This document shows positions 8,936-16,449 of a DNA stretch of 64,000 nucleotides, piece by piece. The stretch is from Gloeobacter kilaueensis JS1 (GTDB lineage Bacteria > Cyanobacteriota > Cyanobacteriia > Gloeobacterales > Gloeobacteraceae). The DNA lies in contig NC_022600.1 of assembly GCF_000484535.1 (NCBI RefSeq), positions 868,001 to 932,000 of the forward strand, in the 5' to 3' direction. The notes beneath the pieces are model-generated. The model was given only the letters and a program-made list of their open reading frames with translations, was not told the origin of the DNA and made no database searches. The position numbers and the translations under genes are program-made. Numbering within the stretch: the stretch's first letter is position 1; every line of letters begins with the position of its first letter.

Positions 8936-9791
8936 CGTCGCCCGTGGGTTCCGGCAGTCGTTCGAGGGCGGCCTGGATCCGGGGGGTCTGGAGCACCAGG
9001 GCGGCATCGGCCAATAGCTTGCTGCCCCAGAGATTTTCTTTGAGGTAGTCGAGCTTGCTGTAGCGCTTGTCAAGACCGAGGGCTTCCTCGCTCAGCGCCA
9101 GTCCTTTGTCGCGCTCGCCGTGGCTGAATAGAGCAATGCCCAAAGCAAGCTTCGGTTCGGCGGCCTTGGCGTTGATCGTGACGGCCTGCTGCCACTGGGC
9201 CTTGGCCTCATCGATGCGGCCCTGCTCGTAGCGGATAAGACCGACGTTGTTGATCGCCTCCCAAAAATCACTCTTGATCGCTACGGCTTTTTGAAAGGCG
9301 GCGAGGGCGTCGTCCTGGCGATCGAGCAGAACGTAGTCGTTGCCCAGGTTGAAGTACTCGTCGGCATTTTTAGGATCGATCTTGAGGCCGCGCTCGATCG
9401 CCTGGGCCGCCTGGGAGTAGTTTTTGAGGCGGCTGTAGGCGAGGCCAAGGTTGAACTGAAAGCGCGCCGTATCCGGAGACAGCTCGCTCGCCCGCTTCAA
9501 TTGAACAAGCGCCTCCTCGGGCTTGTTGTTCTGCAGGAGAATGCCGCCTAAAACCGTGCGCGTCTGGGCACTGTTGGCGTAGAGCTGCACAGCCAGCTGG
9601 GCCATCGACTCCGCCTCGTCGAGCCGCGAGACCTGCACCAGCCGGATGGCATCTTCGGCCAGTTGCAGTGCCCGCTTCTGCACCTGCTCGGGGGCGAGGG
9701 TCGGTACCGTCACCAGGGGGGCCTGGGCCCGCACCGCAGGCGCGACCAGCACGCTTCCAACTAGAACCAGAGCCAAGAAACGGTTGCCCAT
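8907..9791 (-). CDS. exported TPR-repeat protein
   Basis: The 294-residue product starts with a signal peptide (MGNRFLALVLVGSVLVAPAVRAQ) and then contains at least five tetratricopeptide repeats with the usual A-x-x-x-x-G/A...A-x-x-P pattern (for example NLGLAYSRLKNYSQAAQAIE and NLGNDYVLLDRQDDALAAF). TPRs mediate protein-protein contacts; the signal places this one in the periplasm. ATG 9791 is preferred because it opens the signal peptide. It is the first gene of a pair with the MFS transporter. Confidence 0.75.
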   Translation of the reverse strand: MGNRFLALVLVGSVLVAPAVRAQAPLVTVPTLAPEQVQKRALQLAEDAIRLVQVSRLDEAESMAQLAVQLYANSAQTRTVLGGILLQNNKPEEALVQLKRASELSPDTARFQFNLGLAYSRLKNYSQAAQAIERGLKIDPKNADEYFNLGNDYVLLDRQDDALAAFQKAVAIKSDFWEAINNVGLIRYEQGRIDEAKAQWQQAVTINAKAAEPKLALGIALFSHGERDKGLALSEEALGLDKRYSKLDYLKENLWGSKLLADAALVLQTPRIQAALERLPEPTGDDETARSSTP

Positions 9792-9893
9792 GTCGATGTA
9801 TAGTGCCCAAGAAGATCCTTTCCAGTGTAACGGCTTCCCCCGGCTGGACCGTGCCACAATGGCAGCACCGACGCACCCCTGATAGAGACGACG

Positions 9894-10070
9894 ATGACCG
9901 AGCAGGAGATTCGCGCAGGTGTCGAGAAGGTCCGCCTCGAACGGGCCAACCTGCTGCAACTGTTAGAAAGACCGGACCTGAGCACCGACACCCGCCAGGA
10001 TGTCAACCAGGCGCTCGAAGAGATCGATGAACTGCTGCTCGAATTTGAGCGCACCTTCCCGGCTGGCTAG
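9894..10070 (+). CDS. small conserved coiled-coil protein upstream of coaBC
   Basis: A 58-residue frame starts with ATG at 9894 and ends six bases before coaBC. The product is highly charged and helical (MTEQEIRAGVEKVRLERAN...), with heptad-like Leu/Ile spacing and an EIDELLLEFERTF end. Its tight packing against coaBC argues for a real gene. Function unknown. Confidence 0.6.
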   Translation: MTEQEIRAGVEKVRLERANLLQLLERPDLSTDTRQDVNQALEEIDELLLEFERTFPAG

Positions 10071-10076
10071 GGTGCC

Positions 10077-11285
10077 ATGCTGAGTGGCCGCCGCATCCTG
10101 GTGGGTGTGACCGGCGGCATCGCCGCCTACAAAGTCTGTGAAGTGGTCTCAACCCTCGCCCAGGCGGGTGCCCAGGTGCGGGTCGTCCTCACCGATGCGG
10201 CCCAGCGCTTTGTCAGCGCTTTGAGCTTTGCCACCCTGGCGCGCGCCCGCGCCTACACCGACGCCGATTTCTGGTCCGCCGAACACAGTTCGCCCCTGCA
10301 CATCGAACTGGGGCAGTGGGCGGAGGCGATCTTGCTCGCTCCCCTGAGCGCCAATACCCTCGCCAGGCTCAGCCTTGGTCTGGCGGACAATCTGCTCACC
10401 AACGTCGTGCTGGCCTCCGAGGCACCGATCTTGCTGGCCCCGGCGATGAACACGCAGATGTGGGAGCAGCCGGTGGTGGCCGGTCACTGGCAACAGTTGA
10501 GCGGTTTGCCCCGCTACCACACCAGCGGCCCCGGCTGCGGGCGGCTCGCCTGCGATGCGGTCGGGGCAGGCCGGATGAGCGAACCGTCCGTCATCGTCGA
10601 TCACCTCGCTTCGCTTTTATGGACGGGGGGCAGGCGCGATCTGGCGGGCAAGACGGTGCTCGTCACCGGCGGCGGGACCCGCGAATTTCTCGACCCGGTG
10701 CGCTTTATCGGCAACCCCAGCACGGGCCGCATGGGCATCGCCCTCGCCACTGCCTGTGCCCATCGCGGGGCGCTGGTCCACCTCGTCCTCGGACCCAGTG
10801 AACTGCCGGTCCCCCCGGAGGTACAACTGTGGCCGGTCACTTCGGCCCGCCAGATGGAACAGCGGGCGGTTGAACTTTTTGCTGGGGCACACTTGATCTT
10901 TATGGCCGCCGCCGTCGCCGATGTCCGGCCCAGGACAAAAAGCCCCGACAAGATCCCCAAAGCGAGCCTCGGCACCCAACTGGAGCTTGTGGCGGTCGAT
11001 GATATCCTGCTCCATCTGGCTCACTCCAAACAGGACTGGCAGACGCTGGTGGGCTTCGCTGCCCAGACCGGCGAGGATTGGCTCACAGCCGCCCGCCACA
11101 AGCTTGAGCGCAAGCACCTCGACTGGCTGGTGGCCAACCGGGTAGACGAGCCTGGCCAGGGCTTCGGCAGCCGCGATAATCAGGCTATGCTCTTAAGCAA
11201 TTGCGGGCACAGCGATGCGATTCCCCTGGTCAGCAAACTGGAGATGGCCCATCGCCTGCTGGATCGATTGGAGAAGCCTTCGTGA
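10077..11285 (+). CDS. coaBC: bifunctional CoaBC (Dfp): PPC decarboxylase / PPC synthetase
   Basis: This 402-residue enzyme makes phosphopantothenoylcysteine and decarboxylates it to 4'-phosphopantetheine in coenzyme A synthesis. The N-terminal CoaC domain has GVTGGIAAYK, the catalytic His75 (LHIELGQWAE), PAMNTQMW and the GCGRLACDAVGAGRM substrate-clamp loop with its Cys. The C-terminal CoaB domain has TGGGTREFLDPVRFIGNPSTGRMG, AAAVADVRP and DKIPK with the conserved Lys. Length matches the family. It is followed with a 4-base GTGA overlap by a small gene. Confidence 0.95.
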   Translation: MLSGRRILVGVTGGIAAYKVCEVVSTLAQAGAQVRVVLTDAAQRFVSALSFATLARARAYTDADFWSAEHSSPLHIELGQWAEAILLAPLSANTLARLSLGLADNLLTNVVLASEAPILLAPAMNTQMWEQPVVAGHWQQLSGLPRYHTSGPGCGRLACDAVGAGRMSEPSVIVDHLASLLWTGGRRDLAGKTVLVTGGGTREFLDPVRFIGNPSTGRMGIALATACAHRGALVHLVLGPSELPVPPEVQLWPVTSARQMEQRAVELFAGAHLIFMAAAVADVRPRTKSPDKIPKASLGTQLELVAVDDILLHLAHSKQDWQTLVGFAAQTGEDWLTAARHKLERKHLDWLVANRVDEPGQGFGSRDNQAMLLSNCGHSDAIPLVSKLEMAHRLLDRLEKPS

Positions 11286-11548
11286 TACGCAGACCCTGGT
11301 TTGACGAACAGACCGGTGAACTGGCCTTCCAGGTAATCAGCAGCGCCGATTCCTGGCAGACGGCCCTCGCCGACGGCATCGTCACCCAGGAAGAGCTGCA
11401 GACGCAGACGCAGAGCGTCACCCGACTGCTCAGAACCATCGACGAACGGGTGGACGACGACGTACACAACTTGATTACCGAACTCCTCCAGGAGTTGTCG
11501 GTGCTGCACGCGATGCAACTTTTCTATGCTGCAGAGGAGGCAGGCTGA
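11282..11548 (+). CDS. hypothetical protein translationally coupled to coaBC
   Basis: An 88-residue acidic helical protein. I chose GTG at 11282 because it overlaps the coaBC stop as GTGA, the usual coupling arrangement; an ATG 81 bases earlier lies inside coaBC. The sequence contains no motif I recognise (VIRRPWFDEQTGELAF at the start, EELQTQTQSVTRLLRTIDERV in the middle). Likely cytosolic; function unknown. Confidence 0.55.
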   Translation: MIRRPWFDEQTGELAFQVISSADSWQTALADGIVTQEELQTQTQSVTRLLRTIDERVDDDVHNLITELLQELSVLHAMQLFYAAEEAG

Positions 11549-11593
11549 TTCTCGGGGCGCTATTCTTTTTGGCAATACCGTGCGGAGTCGATT

Positions 11594-12196
11594 ATGGACC
11601 CTGAGTCCCCGTTGCCCGAATCGTCCGAGGAGCTGACAAAACTGGTGGTCCACTGGCGGCGGGCAGCCGAGGACGCCGAGCAACTCTGCCTTGAGCAGAT
11701 GGAGGCTGTCCGTCAGGCCCAACTCGAGCGGCAGGACGTCGAGCACAATCTCGTCGTGCTGCGCCAGACCGTCGCCAGTCAGCAGTCGGAGCTGAGCGAT
11801 CTGCGCCGCAACCTCGAGCGCTCCACCGGCATCATCCGCACGCTCGAGCAGCGCCTGAGTACCCTGCAGGAGAACCTGGCCCAGCGCGAGAGCCAACCCC
11901 ACGAGGCCCAACTCGAAGCACAATTGGGCGAAGCCCAGGCACTGCTGCGCGAGCGCGAGCGCGAAGCCGGGCAAAAACAGGCCCAACTTTCGCGGGCCAA
12001 CGAACGGCTCATTGCCCTCGAAAGGCAACTGATGCAATTAAAGGGCGTGATGGACCGCGCTGTTTTTGGCCGGTCCCAACCGCTTCTGCCCGTGCCCGAA
12101 ACGGCTCCTGCCGACCGTCCAGGTACACCCCAGCCCACCCGCTACGGCCACGTCCAGTTGCCTGCCTTTTTACAGAGTGCGCGCAGCGGCGAATAA
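11594..12196 (+). CDS. coiled-coil protein
   Basis: The 200-residue protein is almost entirely coiled coil between about residues 10 and 155 (runs of E, Q, R, L with heptad spacing, such as LEQRLSTLQENLAQRESQ), then a Pro-rich tail ending RYGHVQLPAFLQSARSGE. No signal peptide or membrane segment. It is the last gene of the coaBC group, 45 bases downstream of its neighbour, and is followed by a hairpin terminator. Role unknown; a scaffold is a guess. Confidence 0.6.
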   Translation: MDPESPLPESSEELTKLVVHWRRAAEDAEQLCLEQMEAVRQAQLERQDVEHNLVVLRQTVASQQSELSDLRRNLERSTGIIRTLEQRLSTLQENLAQRESQPHEAQLEAQLGEAQALLREREREAGQKQAQLSRANERLIALERQLMQLKGVMDRAVFGRSQPLLPVPETAPADRPGTPQPTRYGHVQLPAFLQSARSGE

Positions 12197-12289
12197 TTTT
12201 GGCACAAATACAGGCAAATGAGCCAAAGTATGTCATTATGCAGTCAGACTAACCTAACTGTCAGGCCCATTCTCTGGACTCCCGGATTC

Positions 12290-12313
12290 CCCCTGGAGGA
12301 GAGGGGCTTTTTT
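12290..12313 (+). terminator. intrinsic terminator after the coiled-coil gene
   Basis: CCCCT (12290-12294) and AGGGG (12302-12306) form a short stem with a 7-base loop, followed by C and six T (12308-12313). It lies between two convergent genes. The stem is short, so confidence is moderate. Confidence 0.5.
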
Positions 12314-12323
12314 CTGACTGTTT

Positions 12324-13148
12324 TCAGGTCGATTTGCTGAGCAGGTACTGCACTTCGTTGAGCGAGAGACCAGAACGACCGGCGGCCTGCTCAAGACTTT
12401 GGGTCTCAAGGAGCACATTGATAAAGCTGGCGAGCCGGCGACGAACAGCGCCGCCCTTCCAGTACCAGATGCGCTGCTGTACCTGCAGTAGACGCTCAGC
12501 GCCAACGCTGCTGCCGTCTTTAAGAGGAATCGACAATTGTGCCAGTTGGGTTGTGGTCGCGGTGGGCTGGAGGACAGGAGCGCTGCTGTGCGGTGCAATC
12601 GCGACGGCGGTCGCGGACCGCTTCGTCGATGGAGCATTTTCGCTCAGCGGTGCAGGCGCAATCTTCATCCAGGAGGGCGCACCGACCCTTGGCCGCCGTA
12701 CAGGAGTTGCCTGGGCCATCTCAAGGTCGTGAGCCGGTTTGAGCACCGGGGGAAGTTCTTCTATCTGCTCAGGAGCGGTCGGACCGATGGGAGCGGCGGC
12801 GGCGAGCAACGGCAGGGGCTCGGCACTGAGAGGAGCCGACTCACTGATTAAAACAACCGGCATATCGTCGCTCAGGGGTGCCTCAGCGCCGATAAGTTGA
12901 ATCGGCTCGCTGATGGGCTGGGCTGCCGCCTTAAATTGAATCTCGCTTTTTTTGGCCGTCGGGCCACTGCGGACCGGTGGCGCAGGCGATTTGCCCTCGG
13001 TCGCTTTGGAGGCCGGGGGGCGACCGGCAACCCAGCGGGATAGATCGGGATTGGCGTAGACAAAGCTGCCACAGACAGCCACCAGCACACCCGCCATCAA
13101 CAACGAATTGAAATGCCTCACCGCTTGAACTCCCATCCAGATACCCAT
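12324..13148 (-). CDS. membrane-anchored Pro/Ala-rich protein with C-terminal helical motif
   Basis: The 274-residue protein has one N-terminal membrane segment (LLMAGVLVAVCGSFVYA), a long Pro/Ala/Ser-rich linker (about residues 45-215), and a compact basic C-terminus. That C-terminus reads RRRLASFINVLLETQSLEQAAGRSGLSLNEVQYLLS, which looks like a helix-turn-helix. A similar ending is found in the gene at 15287-16279 on the other side of the kinase. No signal for enzymatic function. An alternative start lies at 13136. Confidence 0.5.
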   Translation of the reverse strand: MGIWMGVQAVRHFNSLLMAGVLVAVCGSFVYANPDLSRWVAGRPPASKATEGKSPAPPVRSGPTAKKSEIQFKAAAQPISEPIQLIGAEAPLSDDMPVVLISESAPLSAEPLPLLAAAAPIGPTAPEQIEELPPVLKPAHDLEMAQATPVRRPRVGAPSWMKIAPAPLSENAPSTKRSATAVAIAPHSSAPVLQPTATTTQLAQLSIPLKDGSSVGAERLLQVQQRIWYWKGGAVRRRLASFINVLLETQSLEQAAGRSGLSLNEVQYLLSKST

Positions 13149-13459
13149 TCAGGCTGACGCACAGCCAGTTGCCTTGATCTGGTGCCGCTCACCAAGTTAT
13201 AGAACGGATCGCCACCAGAAAACAATCGCTGCACAAGATTACAAAAGCGCCTTTTGCCCCTAGGGAAGAATATTCATACGCTAAAGTGAAGCTGGCTGCC
13301 ATCGCTTCGCCACTCGCATTACAGGCCCGTCCTGTCTGCAATATAGCTTCACATAGTGTCTAAGCAAAATTTGATAGAACATTAGTGCTCCCTCAGCACC
13401 ATGTGGTGCCGGATCGCGGAAGTTTCGACAAAATATCAGTACATGCTGGACGCAAAATA
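13149..13459. promoter_or_regulatory. divergent intergenic region upstream of the kinase gene
   Basis: This 311-base interval separates two divergently transcribed genes and must hold both promoters. It contains a perfect palindrome GCACCA-TG-TGGTGC at 13396-13409, 50 bases before the kinase ATG, which could be an operator. I could not fix a convincing -35/-10 pair. No gene is supported here; a GTG-initiated upstream extension of the kinase would begin at 13385 but adds an unusual, non-conserved leader. Confidence 0.4.
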
Positions 13460-15271
13460 ATGATCGGTAGACTGCTCGATGGCCGTTATAAAATCCTTCA
13501 GATCCTCGGTGCGGGCGGCTTCAGTCAAACGTACCTGGCCCTCGACACGCGCAGACCGAGCAGTCCGACCTGTGTTGTCAAGCACCTTAAGCCGACCAGC
13601 GACAACCCTGGTTCTTTAGAGATTGCCAGGCGGCTTTTTCGCAGCGAGGCCGAGACCCTCGAGCGCATCGGACATCATGACCAGATTCCGAGACTGCTTG
13701 CCTATTTTGAAGAAGACGAAGAATTTTATCTGGTCCAGGAATTTATCGAGGGGCACGTTCTCACCACCGAACTGCAGCCGGGGCGGCTGATGAGCGAAGC
13801 CGAGGTGGTCGCCCTGTTGCAGGACGGGCTTTCGACCCTGGCCTTTGTCCACAGCCAGGGAGTCATCCACCGCGATGTCAAGCCCGACAACCTGATTCGC
13901 CGCAGCAGCGACGGCAAGCTGGTGCTCGTCGATTTTGGCGCGGTCAAGACGGTCTGGTCGCGGCCCGCCGCGCTGCAGCGCGGCGGCACGATCGCCGGGA
14001 CGATCATCGGCACCCCCGGTTACATGTCCACCGAGCAGGGCCGGGGCAAACCGCGCCCAAGCAGCGACATCTACGCCCTCGGCATGATCGGTATTCAGGC
14101 TCTGACCGGCCTCGCTCCGATGGAACTGCAAGAAGACAGCGGCACCGGCGAGCCGATGTGGCAGCAGCACACCCAGGTGAGCGCCGCCTTTGCGGCGATC
14201 ATCGACAAGATGGTGGCTTACCACTTCAAAGACCGCTACCAGAGTGCCGGAGAAGCCCTTGAGGCTCTGCAAAAAGTTTATGGCCTGAGCAGCTCCTACA
14301 CTGCTCCGCCTCCACCGCCCAATTTTCAGCCCGCTCCGCCTCCGCCGGTGAGCAGCGAGCGCCCCTCCGAACCCGCACCGATCGAATCGACGACGACGGC
14401 CCGCGAGGAAACCTATTATGGGCAACCAGTACCCTTTGAGATGCCCCGCACCCAGCCTCCGCAGGTCGCCGAAGCACCGGCCACCCGCGAGGAGACGTAC
14501 TACGGTCAGCCGCTTCCCTTTGAGGTGCCCCGGACCCAACCCCCGCAGGTCGCCGAAGTGCCCGCTGCCTCTCAAGAAGAACCGTACTACAACCAGGCGG
14601 CAGCTGTATCCAATACTGCCACCCGTCAGACCCCGCCACCGGTGCGCACCTCCCCACCGGTAGCTGCACCTGCTCCAGGCAAGGGCAACAACCGGACCCT
14701 CGTCTTTGCCGGAGCGGGAGTAGCAGCGGTGCTCGTTGCAGCGGGTGTCTGGCTATTCGGTTCCTCCGCTACCAAAGCGCCCCCGCCGCCGGTTGTCTCA
14801 GCACCGGCAGCGGTTCAACCGTCATCACCCAAGGGGCAGCCTGAAACAGCTCCAGAACCCGCGCCGATCAAAAAGGCAGCCGTCCTGCCGGTCAAGCCAC
14901 CGGCCAGGCCGGTCAAGCCGGTCACCAAAGCCCCCGCCCCCGCGCCAAAAGTGACAAAGCCTGCTGTCATCCAACCACCGCCGATCAAAAAGACTGCGCC
15001 GGCACCGCAAAAACCAAAACCGGCAGTACCTGCTCCAGTCAAGGCGAAGCCGACTCCAAAAGTTGCCCCGCCGCTGCTTGCAAAGCCGACTGTCACAAAA
15101 CCCAAAGTGCAAAAGGCTCCTGCTGCCCCCTCGATCTTCCGGCCCGCCACTGCGCCGGTGAGCAGCGGTGGCGCGCCTTTTCGGCCTGCCGCTGCCCCCT
15201 TGAGCGGTCCCCAGGACGCCCCGGCATTGCTCAAACCGGCGGACAAGCCGATCGACAATCAGAGCAAGTAG
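13460..15271 (+). CDS. transmembrane Ser/Thr protein kinase (Pkn2/PknB-like)
   Basis: The 603-residue protein phosphorylates Ser/Thr on proteins. The kinase domain (about residues 8-275) has the Gly loop GAGGFSQTY, the ATP-binding Lys41 (CVVKHL), the catalytic loop HRDVKPDNL (137-145), DFG (158-160) and GTPGYMSTEQ. A Pro-rich juxtamembrane segment follows, with two 28-residue repeats, then one membrane helix (about 412-434) and a Pro/Ala/Lys-rich outer part of about 165 residues. The outer part has no known sensor fold (no PASTA). It is flanked on both sides by envelope proteins that may be partners. Confidence 0.9.
   Translation: MIGRLLDGRYKILQILGAGGFSQTYLALDTRRPSSPTCVVKHLKPTSDNPGSLEIARRLFRSEAETLERIGHHDQIPRLLAYFEEDEEFYLVQEFIEGHVLTTELQPGRLMSEAEVVALLQDGLSTLAFVHSQGVIHRDVKPDNLIRRSSDGKLVLVDFGAVKTVWSRPAALQRGGTIAGTIIGTPGYMSTEQGRGKPRPSSDIYALGMIGIQALTGLAPMELQEDSGTGEPMWQQHTQVSAAFAAIIDKMVAYHFKDRYQSAGEALEALQKVYGLSSSYTAPPPPPNFQPAPPPPVSSERPSEPAPIESTTTAREETYYGQPVPFEMPRTQPPQVAEAPATREETYYGQPLPFEVPRTQPPQVAEVPAASQEEPYYNQAAAVSNTATRQTPPPVRTSPPVAAPAPGKGNNRTLVFAGAGVAAVLVAAGVWLFGSSATKAPPPPVVSAPAAVQPSSPKGQPETAPEPAPIKKAAVLPVKPPARPVKPVTKAPAPAPKVTKPAVIQPPPIKKTAPAPQKPKPAVPAPVKAKPTPKVAPPLLAKPTVTKPKVQKAPAAPSIFRPATAPVSSGGAPFRPAAAPLSGPQDAPALLKPADKPIDNQSK
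14402..14600 (+). repeat. in-frame tandem repeat in kinase juxtamembrane region
   Basis: Two 84-base units (14402-14485 and 14486-14569) encode REETYYGQPxPFExPRTQPP followed by QVAExPA, and a degenerate third begins at 14570 (EEPYYNQ). The two units differ mostly at synonymous positions, so the peptide is conserved more than the DNA. Each unit offers a Thr and two Tyr as possible phosphorylation sites. Confidence 0.8.
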
Positions 15272-15286
15272 TCGGCCCGCCGGAGA

Positions 15287-16279
15287 CTACTTGATGTAGA
15301 TCTTGTAGGTCCGCCAAGCCGCTCCCCGCCAGGCCAGGCGCAAAAAGGACTGGCGGTCGAGGCCAGTCGCTTCGAGAGCCTGATCGACCGTCGCTCCCCG
15401 CTTCATCCGGACGACGAAGTTCTGCGCCTGTTTGTAGACACTGGCATCCCTGCTCAGGACGTTGCGCTCGACGCCCAGCCTGAGACCGAGCAGAATATCG
15501 TCGGTGGTGGCGTCGTAGCCACTGACCCGGCCAACGGAGACGGCACTGCCCCCGGCTCGGGACTTAGAAGACGGCAGGCTGGCTACCGGCGGTGGAGCGG
15601 TGCGCAGCACCGGGGCAGGTGGAGAAGGGTCCGTCGTACTTGCGGGGGTGGAGGGACTGACCAGCGGCGGTGCGGCGTCGGGGCCTGGAGCGGGAGCGGC
15701 GGTGGAGGCCGTCTCGGGGGCGGGCTGCCTGTCAGGTGGTGGGGCCGAAGGTGCGGCGGGTCTGCTCACCGGGGCAACCGGGCTTGGACGCGACTGGACA
15801 GGCGGGGGCGCAGGCCGAGAAGAAGCTGTACGGATGCCGGGGCGCTTGCGCAGGGCGCTCAGCAGCTCGCGGGCCTGATCGGCGTCGGGGGCATTTGGTG
15901 CAAGCTGAAGATAGCGCTGGTAGTCGGCGATGGCCAGGTCGTATTCTTTGAGATCGCGGTAGATCGCTGCCCGGTCGAAGTAGGCATCGGCGTAATCATC
16001 TTTAAAAGAAATCGCCTGGCTAAAATCATCGGCAGCACCGCGCAGATCGCGCATCAGGTAGCGGGTGATGCCACGGTTGACGTAGGCGGCGGGTTCGGTC
16101 GGATTGCGCCGGACCACTTCGTTCCAGATGCGCAACGCCTTGGTGTAGTTGCCTTTGTTTTGCTGGGTGTAGGCGTCTTTGAAGAGCTGTTTCACATTTG
16201 TCTCGGCTCTTAGAGAACCGATAGGTACCGTCCACGCCAGCGCAGCGAGACTCAAACTGAGGGGCCACAGATGCTTCAT
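15287..16279 (-). CDS. exported TPR protein with Pro-rich linker and C-terminal helical motif
   Basis: A 330-residue protein with a signal peptide (MKHLWPLSLSLAALAWTVPIGSLRA), about three tetratricopeptide repeats (residues 28-140), a Pro/Ser/Ala-rich linker (150-240) and a basic C-terminal domain. Its segment NFVVRMKRGATVDQALEATGLDRQSFLRLA resembles the end of the protein encoded at 12324-13148. Convergent with the kinase gene, 15 bases apart. Periplasmic location is inferred from the signal peptide. Confidence 0.6.
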   Translation of the reverse strand: MKHLWPLSLSLAALAWTVPIGSLRAETNVKQLFKDAYTQQNKGNYTKALRIWNEVVRRNPTEPAAYVNRGITRYLMRDLRGAADDFSQAISFKDDYADAYFDRAAIYRDLKEYDLAIADYQRYLQLAPNAPDADQARELLSALRKRPGIRTASSRPAPPPVQSRPSPVAPVSRPAAPSAPPPDRQPAPETASTAAPAPGPDAAPPLVSPSTPASTTDPSPPAPVLRTAPPPVASLPSSKSRAGGSAVSVGRVSGYDATTDDILLGLRLGVERNVLSRDASVYKQAQNFVVRMKRGATVDQALEATGLDRQSFLRLAWRGAAWRTYKIYIK

Positions 16280-16449
16280 TGCGGATCTTTTGATGCGACA
16301 GAGGGAGTGCCCGGCTGCTGGAAACCACTGCAGCCGTCCGGCGGCTCCTCAAGAGTAGCGCGATCCGTCGGGTTTTGCCGCCGCAAACACCCACCTGGAC
16401 TATGTTCTGCCCCTGCATGTTAAGCTCGTGACAATTCTCAGGTCCGACG

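Noticed and set aside
13385-13459. Upstream GTG extension of the kinase
   Set aside because: It adds 25 residues with no kinase homology before MIGRLLDGRYKI, where this family normally begins.
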